From: Azotobacter salinestris
Lineage (GTDB): Bacteria; Pseudomonadota; Gammaproteobacteria; Pseudomonadales; Pseudomonadaceae
Direction: 5' to 3'
DNA length: 64,000 bases
NCBI RefSeq assembly: GCF_009363155.1
Contig: NZ_CP045302.1
Coordinates: 4,323,001 to 4,387,000, forward strand
The position numbers and the translations under genes were made by a program. The notes under the pieces are model-generated. The model was given only the letters and a program-made list of their open reading frames with translations, had not been told where the DNA came from and made no database searches. Each line of letters begins with the position of its first letter. Position 1 is the stretch's first letter. This document shows, one piece after another, positions 56,933 to 64,000 of this stretch.

Positions 56933-57976
56933 ATGTACAACCTGGCCCGCCAGCTGCTGTTCAAACTGTCCCCGGAAACCGCCCACGAACTGACCATCGA
57001 CCTGCTCGGAACCGGCGGCCGGCTGAGCCTCAACGGCCTGCTGTGCCGCAAGCCGGCGAGCCTGCCGGTGCGGGTGATGGGCCTGGAGTTTCCCAATCCG
57101 GTCGGTCTCGCCGCCGGGCTGGACAAGAACGGCGACGCCATCGACGGCCTCGCCCAACTGGGCTTCGGCTTTATCGAGATCGGCACCGTGACGCCACGGC
57201 CGCAGCCAGGCAATCCCAGGCCGCGGCTGTTCCGCCTGCCGGAGGCCGAGGCGATCATCAACCGCATGGGCTTCAACAACCAGGGCGTCGACCACCTGCT
57301 GGCGCGGGTCCAGGCCGCGCGTTACAGCGGCGTGCTCGGCATCAACATCGGCAAGAACTTCGACACCCCGGTGGAGCGGGCGGTCGACGACTACCTGATC
57401 TGTCTGGACAAGGTCTACCCGCATGCCAGCTACGTAACGGTCAATGTCAGCTCGCCGAACACCCCCGGCCTGCGCAGCCTGCAGTTCGGCGATTCGCTCA
57501 GGCAACTGCTCGAGGCCCTGCGCCATCGCCAGGAGGAGCTGGCCGGGCGCCACGGCCGGCGCGTGCCTCTGGCGATCAAGATCGCCCCGGACATGAGCGA
57601 CGAGGAAACCGTGCAGGTCGCCCGGGCGCTGCTGGACACCGGCATGGATGCGGTGATCGCCACCAACACCACCCTCGGCCGCGAGGGCGTCGAGGGCCTG
57701 GCGCATGCCGGCGAGGCCGGCGGGCTGTCGGGGGCGCCGGTGCGCGAGAAGAGCACCCACACGGTACGGGTGCTGGCCGGCGAACTGGGCGGGCGGCTGC
57801 CGATCATCGCGGTTGGCGGCATCACCGAGGGCCGTCACGCGGCGGAGAAGATCGCCGCCGGGGCCAGTCTGGTGCAGATCTATACTGGCTTCATCTACAA
57901 GGGGCCGGCGCTGATCCGCGAGGCGGTGGAGGCCATCGCCGCGGCGCAGGCTGGCCGGCCGGCCGGGGCGCATTGA
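56933..57976 (+). CDS. pyrD: Dihydroorotate dehydrogenase (quinone), class 2
   Basis: PyrD oxidises dihydroorotate to orotate with electrons passed to quinone, at the inner membrane. The 347-residue product starts [20 protein letters not shown], the amphipathic helical N-domain of class 2 enzymes. The FMN barrel has [24 protein letters not shown], and the catalytic Ser in [16 protein letters not shown] and [13 protein letters not shown] bind FMN phosphate. Length is normal. rmf is convergent downstream. Confidence 0.97.
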   Translation: MYNLARQLLFKLSPETAHELTIDLLGTGGRLSLNGLLCRKPASLPVRVMGLEFPNPVGLAAGLDKNGDAIDGLAQLGFGFIEIGTVTPRPQPGNPRPRLFRLPEAEAIINRMGFNNQGVDHLLARVQAARYSGVLGINIGKNFDTPVERAVDDYLICLDKVYPHASYVTVNVSSPNTPGLRSLQFGDSLRQLLEALRHRQEELAGRHGRRVPLAIKIAPDMSDEETVQVARALLDTGMDAVIATNTTLGREGVEGLAHAGEAGGLSGAPVREKSTHTVRVLAGELGGRLPIIAVGGITEGRHAAEKIAAGASLVQIYTGFIYKGPALIREAVEAIAAAQAGRPAGAH

Positions 57977-58070
57977 GCGCAACGAGAAAGGGCTCCCGAG
58001 GGAGCCCTGTGGTCTTGAGGCCTGACGCCTGCAGCGGGCGTTCAGGATGAGAATGCCGTGATCCCTCCGG

Positions 58071-58286
58071 TCAGCCTACGGCACGCAGTTGATTCAGGCG
58101 GTGGATGCCCGCAGTGCCGGTGAGGCCGTCCCAGTTGTCACCGCGGCCCTCGCGCCAGCCATTGAGCCAGGCTTGTCGCGTCGACGGGTGGGTGAAGGGG
58201 CAGAGTTCGCGGGATTTGCCATGAATGCCGTTCTGATAGCCACGCAGAAAAGCCCGTTCCAACGGATCACGCTTGAGTCTTCTCAT
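58071..58286 (-). CDS. rmf: Ribosome modulation factor
   Basis: RMF dimerises 70S ribosomes into inactive 100S particles in stationary phase. The 71-residue basic protein starts MRRLKRDPLERAFLRGYQNG and has the conserved GKSRELCPF and ARQAWLNGWREGR-type region (here TRQAWLNGWREGRGDNW). Upstream lies a strongly structured leader, and an AGGG/CCCT hairpin (58287-58299) covers the ribosome binding site. It is convergent with pyrD, as in P. aeruginosa. Confidence 0.97.
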   Translation of the reverse strand: MRRLKRDPLERAFLRGYQNGIHGKSRELCPFTHPSTRQAWLNGWREGRGDNWDGLTGTAGIHRLNQLRAVG

Positions 58287-58341
58287 AGGGTGCTGCCCTC
58301 ACTGTTGACTGTTATGTCCCATTGGCCTCATGGCGAGACCT

Positions 58342-58409
58342 GGCAGCCTTGGCTGCCGACGAAACCGCTGCCGGCGTGGCGGTTTCATCCCTCGCCGTTG
58401 CAGCGAGGG
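58342..58409 (-). ncRNA. Structured rmf leader with three tandem hairpins (rmf RNA motif candidate)
   Basis: Three perfect stems lie in the leader: CCCTCGC/GCGAGGG (58389-58395 with 58403-58409), GAAACCGC/GCGGTTTC (58361-58368 with 58379-58386), and GGCAG/CTGCC (58342-58346 with 58353-58357). None has a T-tract, so they are not terminators. An rmf RNA motif upstream of pseudomonad rmf genes is known from comparative genomics. Position and density of structure fit it. Exact boundaries are not known. Confidence 0.6.
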
Positions 58410-58502
58410 GCTTGATCGATTTCTATCCAATGAGTTCTGGCCTGTGAACGACTGTTTTGTCATAAGAACGAAACTTTTCCGGCTGCCAGGAGATAAGAAT
58501 TC

Positions 58503-58538
58503 ATGAAAAATAGCTGCTGCCCGGTAAAACCCCTCTAA
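58503..58538 (+). CDS. Possible 11-residue leader peptide before rlmKL
   Basis: ATG at 58503 opens MKNSCCPVKPL followed by TAA. An AGGAG lies 10 bp upstream. A CCCC/GGGG stem (58530-58533 with 58542-58545) overlaps its stop codon and is followed by CCTTTT. This arrangement resembles an attenuator leader, with two adjacent Cys codons. It lies in the 408-bp gap between rmf and rlmKL. It could be chance. Confidence 0.3.
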   Translation: MKNSCCPVKPL

Positions 58539-58694
58539 TTTGGGGCCTTTTAAGCCGGACGGCACGAGCCCGCCGCTCGCGGGGTCGGTGTCGTGTTTCC
58601 GGAGCATGCGACGAAGGGTCACGCTGCGGCCTGTCATCATCAAAAGGCGTGCCAACGGGTACGCGCTAACTGCCTGAGGCACTGGAAGATTCCC

Positions 58695-60911
58695 ATGTCG
58701 GATCGTTACGAACTCGTTCTCACCTGCCCGAAGAGCCTGGAAGGCCTGCTCGCCGAGGAGGCGGCCGGCCTGGGCCTGACCGAGGTCCGCGAGCAGGTCG
58801 CCGGGGTGCAGGGCCGGGGCGACCTGGAAACCGCCTACCGGCTGTGCCTCTGGTCGCGTCTGGCCAACCGCGTGTTGCTGGTGCTCGGGCGCTTTCCGGT
58901 GGGCAGCCCCGATGAGCTGTACCAGGGCGTGCAGGCGGTCGACTGGCAGGATCATCTGCTGCCGAGCGGCAGCCTTGCGGTGGAGTTCAGCGGCCACGGC
59001 TCGGGCATCGACAACAGCCATTTCGGCGCGCTCAAGGTCAAGGACGCCATCGTCGACCAACTGCGCCGGCACAGCGGCCAGCGCCCCTCGGTGGACAAGC
59101 TCAATCCGGACCTGCGCATCCACCTGCGCCTGGATCGGGGCGAGGCGGTGCTGTCCCTCGACCTCTCCGGGCACAGCCTGCACCAGCGCGGCTACCGTCT
59201 GCAGCAGGGCGCCGCGCCGCTCAAGGAGAACCTCGCCGCGGCCATCCTGATCCGCGCCGGCTGGCCGCGCATCGCTGCCGAGGGCGGGGCGCTGGCCGAC
59301 CCCATGTGCGGGGTCGGCACCTTCCTGGTCGAGGCGGGGATGATAGCCGCCGACATCGCGCCCAACCTGCGTCGCGAGCAGTGGGGCTTCAGCAATTGGC
59401 TGGGGCATGTTCCGGCGCTGTGGAAGAAGCTGCATGCCGAGGCCGAGGCGCGCGCCGCCGCCGGCCTGTCCCGGCCGCCGCTGTGGATTCGTGGCTACGA
59501 GGCCGACCCGCGGCTGATCCAGCCCGCGCGCAACAACATCGAGCGCGCCGGGCTGGACGGCTGGGTACGGGTTTACCAGGGCGAGCTGGCCACCTTCGAG
59601 CCGCACCCGGACCGCGGCCAGACCGGCCTGGTGGTGTGCAACCCGCCTTACGGCGAGCGCCTGGGCGATCCGGCCAGCCTGCTCTATCTCTACCAGCATC
59701 TCGGCGAACGCCTGCGCAGCCGCTGCGAGGGCTGGGAGGCGGCGGTGTTCACCGGTGCGCCGGAGCTGGGCAAGCGCATGGGCATCCGCAGCCACAAGCA
59801 GTACGCCCTGTGGAACGGCGCGCTGCCCTGCAAGCTGCTGCTGTTCAGGGTCGTGCCGGAGCAGTTCGTCACCGGGCGCAACGAACCGGCGCAGAACGAC
59901 GCACGGATGATCGGCGGCCAGTTGGTGGAGCGCCCGCCAGCGGTGCGCAGCGCGCCGGCGCGGCTCTCCGAGGGCGGGCAGATGTTCGCCAACCGCCTGC
60001 AGAAGAACCTCAAGACCCTGGGCAAGTGGGCGCGCCGCGAGGGCATCGAGTGCTACCGGCTGTACGACGCCGACATGCCGGAATACGCCCTGGCGGTGGA
60101 TCTGTACCGCGACTGGGTGCACGTGCAGGAGTATGCGCCGCCGCGCTCGATCGATCCGGAGAAGGCCCAGGCGCGTCTGCTCGATGCCCTGGCGGCGATT
60201 CCCCAGGCGCTGGACATCGACCCGGCGCGGGTGGTGATCAAGCGCCGCGAACGCCAGGTCGGCAAGAGGCAGTACGAGCGGCAGGACCAGCAGGGGCGCT
60301 TCATGGAGGTCGGTGAGGGCGGCGTGAAGCTCCTGGTCAACCTCACCGACTACCTGGACACCGGACTGTTCCTCGACCACCGTCCGCTGCGCCTGCGCAT
60401 CCAGCGCGAGGCTGCCGGCAAGCGTTTTCTCAACCTGTTCTGCTACACCGCGACGGCCACCGTGCACGCGGCCAGGGGCGGTGCGCGCAGCACCACCAGC
60501 GTCGACCTGTCGAAGACCTACCTGGACTGGGCGCGGCGCAACCTGGCGCTGAACGGCTTTTCCGAGCGGAACCGGCTGGAGCAGGCCGATGTGATGGAGT
60601 GGCTGGCCGCCGACCGCGGCGAGTACGAACTGATCTTCATCGACCCGCCGACCTTCTCCAACTCCAAGCGCATGGAGGGGGTGTTCGACGTGCAGCGCGA
60701 TCACGTGCGCCTGCTCGATCTGGCCATGGCCCGCCTGGCCAGGGGCGGGGTGCTGTATTTCTCCAACAACTTCCGCAAGTTCCAGCTCGACCCCGCGCTC
60801 GAGCAGCGCTACGCAGTGGAGGAGATCAGCGCGCAGACCCTGGATGCGGATTTCGCCCGCAACCCGAAGATCCACCGGGCCTGGCGGCTGCAGGCCAGGC
60901 AGCCGGGCTGA
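58695..60911 (+). CDS. rlmL: Bifunctional 23S rRNA methyltransferase RlmKL
   Basis: RlmKL makes m2G2445 and m7G2069 in 23S rRNA. The 738-residue product starts MSDRYELVLTCPKSLEGLLA, followed by a THUMP domain. The first methyltransferase has DPMCGVGTFLVEA and the catalytic VCNPPYGERLGD. The second has NLFCYTATATVHAARGGA and IDPPTFSNSKRM. Its length matches the fused enterobacterial enzyme. It is divergent from rmf, with a long leader of about 150-400 bp. Confidence 0.97.
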   Translation: MSDRYELVLTCPKSLEGLLAEEAAGLGLTEVREQVAGVQGRGDLETAYRLCLWSRLANRVLLVLGRFPVGSPDELYQGVQAVDWQDHLLPSGSLAVEFSGHGSGIDNSHFGALKVKDAIVDQLRRHSGQRPSVDKLNPDLRIHLRLDRGEAVLSLDLSGHSLHQRGYRLQQGAAPLKENLAAAILIRAGWPRIAAEGGALADPMCGVGTFLVEAGMIAADIAPNLRREQWGFSNWLGHVPALWKKLHAEAEARAAAGLSRPPLWIRGYEADPRLIQPARNNIERAGLDGWVRVYQGELATFEPHPDRGQTGLVVCNPPYGERLGDPASLLYLYQHLGERLRSRCEGWEAAVFTGAPELGKRMGIRSHKQYALWNGALPCKLLLFRVVPEQFVTGRNEPAQNDARMIGGQLVERPPAVRSAPARLSEGGQMFANRLQKNLKTLGKWARREGIECYRLYDADMPEYALAVDLYRDWVHVQEYAPPRSIDPEKAQARLLDALAAIPQALDIDPARVVIKRRERQVGKRQYERQDQQGRFMEVGEGGVKLLVNLTDYLDTGLFLDHRPLRLRIQREAAGKRFLNLFCYTATATVHAARGGARSTTSVDLSKTYLDWARRNLALNGFSERNRLEQADVMEWLAADRGEYELIFIDPPTFSNSKRMEGVFDVQRDHVRLLDLAMARLARGGVLYFSNNFRKFQLDPALEQRYAVEEISAQTLDADFARNPKIHRAWRLQARQPG

Positions 60912-60950
60912 GAGGAGAGGGCCGCTCCGGCGGGCGGCCCGTTCGGACGA

Positions 60951-62417
60951 TCAGCGCTGGGCCGTGCTGGTCTGTTTCGGCTGGCGATACAGGTCGACCA
61001 GCACCTGGTCGAGGATCGACGAGGCGCCCCAGGGCCGCGAGTGGTTGAGGATGGCGACCACTGCCCAGGTGTTGCCATTCTGGTCGCGGCTGAAGCCGGC
61101 GATGGCGCGCACGGTGTTCAAGGTGCCGGTCTTGATGTGCGCCTCGCCGACCAGCGGGGTGCGGCGCAGGCGCTTGCGCATGGTGCCGTCCATCGCCACC
61201 AGCGGCATCGAGGCGATGAATTCGGCGGCATAGGGGCTGTGCCAGGCGGCCTTGAGCATCTCGGCCATTTCCCGGGCGCTGATCCGCTCGATCCGCGACA
61301 GGCCGGAGCCGTTCTCCATCACCAGATGCTGCGCGTCGATGCCCTTGCGCGCCATCCACTGACGCACCGCGCGGTATGCCGCCTGGGCGTCGTCGGCGTC
61401 GGCGTCGGCGCCGTTGCGGTACTGCCGGCCGATGCTGAGGAACAGCTGGCGGGCCATGGTGTTGTTGCTGAACTTGTTGACGTCGCGAATGATCTCGACC
61501 ATGTCCGGCGAGAAGGCACGGACCAGCATGCGGGCCTGCCGGGGTACGCTGCCGAGGCGGTCCTGCCCCTGGATGCTGCCGCCCAGCTCCTGCCACATCG
61601 CGCGCACGGCGCCGGCGGCATAGGTCTGGTGATCGAGCGGGGCGATGTAGCTCTGCGCGCTGCAGCCGGCCGGCAGCTTGCCGGTAACCACCATGCTGTA
61701 GCCGCTCTGCTGCGGAATCAGGTTGTAGCGCACGTCCGGCCAGTCCGGGCAGGCGCCGGCCGGCAGCGCCTTGACCTGGTTGTCGATGGTCATGCCGGCG
61801 ATCGGCGGCTCGACGCTGACCTGCACCTTGCCGGGCTCGGCGCGGGCGATGAAGCGCATGGCCTTGAGGTTGATCAGCAGGGAGTCGGGCTCGACCAGGA
61901 AAGGCTTGCTGCTGTCGCCGCCATCATCATTGAAGGTCGGCAGTTGCGGCTGCATGAAGTGGCTGCGGTCGAGCACCAGGTCGCCGCGCACCTCGCGCAC
62001 TCCGTTGGCGCGCAGGTCGCGCATCAGCAGCCAGAGCCTTTCCATGTTCAGCTTGGGGTCGCCGCCGCCCTTCAGGTACAGGTTGCCGTCCAGCACGCCG
62101 TCGCGCACCGGGCCGTCGGCGTAGAACTCGGTGTGCCACTTGTGGGTCGGGCCGAGCAGCTCGAGGGCGGCATAGGTGGTCACCAGCTTCATCGTCGAAG
62201 CCGGGTTCAGCGGCACGTCGGCGTTGATATAGGTCGGAGTGCCGGGTCCGGTGAGCGGCAGCACCACCAGGGACAGGGCATCGCCGGGGAGCTTGTGGGC
62301 GCTCAGCGCCTGCTGGACATTCTTCGGCAGCGTGGTGTTGATCTGGGCCGCGCTCGCCGACAGTGCGAACGGCAGCAGCAGGCTGGCAATGGCAAGCCGG
62401 CGGAAAGTTGCAATCAT
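60951..62417 (-). CDS. dacB: D-alanyl-D-alanine carboxypeptidase/endopeptidase (PBP4)
   Basis: PBP4 trims and cleaves peptidoglycan cross-links in the periplasm; in pseudomonads its loss induces AmpC beta-lactamase. The 488-residue product starts MIATFRRLAIASLLLPFALS (signal peptide). The active site is S74-x2-K77 (NPASTMKLVT), with SNN (KFSNNTMAR) and KTG (HIKTGTLN). The long insertion between the first two motifs is typical of class C type B PBPs. GAGGG lies 8-9 bp before the ATG. Confidence 0.96.
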   Translation of the reverse strand: MIATFRRLAIASLLLPFALSASAAQINTTLPKNVQQALSAHKLPGDALSLVVLPLTGPGTPTYINADVPLNPASTMKLVTTYAALELLGPTHKWHTEFYADGPVRDGVLDGNLYLKGGGDPKLNMERLWLLMRDLRANGVREVRGDLVLDRSHFMQPQLPTFNDDGGDSSKPFLVEPDSLLINLKAMRFIARAEPGKVQVSVEPPIAGMTIDNQVKALPAGACPDWPDVRYNLIPQQSGYSMVVTGKLPAGCSAQSYIAPLDHQTYAAGAVRAMWQELGGSIQGQDRLGSVPRQARMLVRAFSPDMVEIIRDVNKFSNNTMARQLFLSIGRQYRNGADADADDAQAAYRAVRQWMARKGIDAQHLVMENGSGLSRIERISAREMAEMLKAAWHSPYAAEFIASMPLVAMDGTMRKRLRRTPLVGEAHIKTGTLNTVRAIAGFSRDQNGNTWAVVAILNHSRPWGASSILDQVLVDLYRQPKQTSTAQR

Positions 62418-62554
62418 CGAGGGTGCCCTCCGACTCAGGGCTGAACGAAGCGAAATGGGTGGAAAGTCCGGCTGCTTCCGGGAACGGATTCGCATTATGC
62501 CCGAAGCGGGGCGGCCGATGGCTGTTCGATGCACAGGACCGGCTGCCGTTCGGC

Positions 62555-63616
62555 TCAGCGCGGCAGGGCATCCGTGTCGGTGCGGGCGGCACGCCATGCG
62601 CGCACTCGACGGCCGGCATGCAGGCTCAGCGCCACCAGCAGGGCCAGGAGCGCGCCGGCCAGGCTGGCGACCAGGCGCTCCCGGCTCAGCTGCCAGTCCT
62701 GCGCCAGGCTTTCGGCCAGCAGCAGGATGCAGAAGGTCATCTGCAGCACGTAGAGGCTGTAGCGGCCGACCTGGAAGGCGCGGTTGAGCAGGACCAGCGG
62801 CAGCACCAGGGCGACCATCTGCGCCGGACTCTGCAGGTTGTGGCCGAGCAGCACCAGGAGGCCGCTGGCGAGCAGGACGCTCAGGGCGATCTTGAAGGCG
62901 CGCGTCAGCCGGCCCTTGAGGTCGATCTGCAGACTGGTGACCACCGCCAGGGTCAGCCAGTAGCCGCGCGGCTCTCCGGTCAGGTTGACGATCAGCCCGG
63001 CGAGACCGCAGACCAGGGTGCAGCCCAGGGCATAGAGCCGCCACTGCGGCTGCGGCAGGCGCGCCGCATGCTGGCCCAGCACCTTCAGCACGCTGGGCAG
63101 GCGTGGCATGTAGGGCCACAGGCGCAGGCCGTGCAGGCCGCGCAGGCTGAAGGCGAGCAGGGTCGCCCAGAGCCCGCCGAGGGTGAACAGGGTGGCCACG
63201 GCATAGGGATTGGGCATGCTGCCCAGGCGCTGCTGACCCTGCCCGAGGCAGAGACAGACCAGCATGCCGAGGGCCAGCTTGCCGGCCTCGCGGCCGAAAC
63301 GCTGCAGCCAGGCGAGCAGCAGGCCGCCGGCGGCAAAGACCAGCAGGCTCTCGACCGGACCGGGGGCGGACCAGAAGCCCAGGCCCGCGCTGCAGGCGCC
63401 AAGCAGGGTCAGCAGGAGCATGCGCAGCATGCCGAAACGGTGCAGGGGGTCGGCCTGGGCAGCCAGGAAGGCGCCGATCGACGCCCAGAGAAAGCCGGAA
63501 TGGCCACTGAACAGCCCGAGCAGCAGGGGCAGGGCGCAGCCGAGGGTGGCCACGATGGCCGCTCCCCACGAGGGCGCGGCCGTCCAGCGGTGGCGGGCAG
63601 GCAGAAAGCGGAGCAT
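62555..63616 (-). CDS. FUSC-like multi-pass inner-membrane protein
   Basis: The 353-residue protein starts MLRFLPARHRWTAAPSWGAA. It has two clusters of hydrophobic helices, roughly residues 15-150 and 200-335, giving about ten transmembrane segments. GYWLTLAVVTSLQIDLKGRL is the conserved FUSC (fusaric acid resistance) signature, seen in aromatic-acid exporters such as AaeB. Unlike AaeB it lacks a large soluble C-terminal domain. The substrate is unknown. The ATG has AAGGA about 10 bp upstream. Confidence 0.8.
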   Translation of the reverse strand: MLRFLPARHRWTAAPSWGAAIVATLGCALPLLLGLFSGHSGFLWASIGAFLAAQADPLHRFGMLRMLLLTLLGACSAGLGFWSAPGPVESLLVFAAGGLLLAWLQRFGREAGKLALGMLVCLCLGQGQQRLGSMPNPYAVATLFTLGGLWATLLAFSLRGLHGLRLWPYMPRLPSVLKVLGQHAARLPQPQWRLYALGCTLVCGLAGLIVNLTGEPRGYWLTLAVVTSLQIDLKGRLTRAFKIALSVLLASGLLVLLGHNLQSPAQMVALVLPLVLLNRAFQVGRYSLYVLQMTFCILLLAESLAQDWQLSRERLVASLAGALLALLVALSLHAGRRVRAWRAARTDTDALPR

Positions 63617-63702
63617 CGGCTGCGTTCCTTCTTCCACTACGATGCGGCCGGGGGGCTTCGTGCCCCCGTGCCGGGCGATCCGGGCCAGCGAGGTGCAGAG
63701 GC

Positions 63703-64000
63703 CTATGCGGGACCGGAAAGGCCGGTCATTTCCCGGGCCATTTCGGTGGCATAGCCGTCGGTCATGCCGGCAATGAAGTCGATCATGCGCAGGAAGGCAT
63801 GGTACAGCGGCCACTGCGGGTCCGGGGCATTGTTGCCGAGCAGGTCGAGGATGCGCCGGTTCTTGAACGACGTCCGGCGTCCGCCATGCTGCTCCAGCGC
63901 CGCGCCGCAGAAGGCGTCGAGCAGGATCTCCAGAGTGGTGTAGGCGCCGATCTCGTGGAGGGTCTTGCGCTTGTCGTGGAAGATCTTCTCGCGGGCGATG
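63703..64000 (-). CDS. dGTP triphosphohydrolase-like protein (3' end only)
   Basis: The last 98 or so codons are visible; the rest lies beyond the window. The sequence includes [34 protein letters not shown] and [20 protein letters not shown], the characteristic end of dGTPase-like HD-domain proteins. The HD metal motif is outside the window. Family members hydrolyse dNTPs to deoxynucleoside and triphosphate. A homologue lies near dacB in P. aeruginosa, as I recall. Confidence 0.85.
   Translation of the reverse strand, partial: IAREKIFHDKRKTLHEIGAYTTLEILLDAFCGAALEQHGGRRTSFKNRRILDLLGNNAPDPQWPLYHAFLRMIDFIAGMTDGYATEMAREMTGLSGPA

Noticed and set aside
57989-58008. Hairpin AGGGCTCC/GGAGCCCT after pyrD as a terminator
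   Set aside because: The stem is good, but there is no T-tract on either side and the loop is only 4 nt. It may affect RNA stability, but I would not call it a terminator.

Overview
The window is a 64 kb stretch of high-GC, densely coding gammaproteobacterial chromosome. Protein content and gene order point to the Pseudomonadaceae (Pseudomonas or Azotobacter). From memory, the order LysR-leuC-leuD-leuB-asd-asd2-fimV-truA-trpF-accD-folC-SPOR-cvpA-purF-metZ-SDR, then tRNA-Val/tRNA-Asp, nadK-phosphoesterase-rhomboid, YeaC-DUF2797-pepN, the MoxR/VWA operon, gdhB, pyrD-rmf-rlmKL-dacB and a dGTPase follows the PA3122 to PA3043 region of Pseudomonas aeruginosa, with insertions and losses. No search was run, so genus is inference.

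Region 1 (1-18.6 kb) is core metabolism on the + strand: leucine biosynthesis with a divergent LysR regulator and an inverted-repeat operator, aspartate-semialdehyde dehydrogenase plus a paralogue lacking the active-site Cys, the polar hub protein FimV, then truA, trpF, accD, folC, a SPOR protein, cvpA, purF, metZ and an SDR. Region 2 (18.6-26.4 kb) has two tRNA genes with a good promoter and terminator, a 28-residue acidic small ORF, a degenerate nitrilase-like exported protein, a coiled-coil protein with a C-terminal Cys cluster, a PLP deaminase-family enzyme, DUF1853, nadK, a metallophosphoesterase and a rhomboid protease. A decayed OprD-type porin end follows.

Region 3 (26.8-33.2 kb) is the most interesting part. 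One tightly packed operon encodes a thermostable-hemolysin-family protein (GNAT/autoinducer-synthase-like), an AMP-forming acyl ligase lacking the usual A10 lysine, a TenA/PqqC-like haem-oxygenase-fold putative di-iron enzyme, an SDR, an exported TPR protein, and a QseB/PmrA-like response regulator with its QseC-like kinase. A PmrA/QseB-type box (CTTAAG-N5-GTTAAG) sits just upstream of the first gene. The set looks like a small-molecule biosynthesis and sensing cassette controlled by its own two-component system.

Region 4 (33.3-40.4 kb) holds HIT, slyX, a membrane/cold-shock-domain fusion, YeaC, DUF2797, pepN and a CoA-transferase closed by a strong terminator. Region 5 (40.8-52.9 kb) has the minus-strand MoxR-DUF58-DUF4381-VWA-VWA/TPR-BatD operon, divergent from the giant NAD-glutamate dehydrogenase gdhB. 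Region 6 (52.9-64 kb) has an orphan ORF, an exported alpha/beta hydrolase, an unknown protein, a Tat-signal aldo/keto reductase, pyrD, rmf with a leader of three strong hairpins, rlmKL with a possible 11-residue leader peptide, dacB, a FUSC-like membrane protein and the 3' end of a dGTPase gene. No insertion sequence, prophage or CRISPR array was seen.
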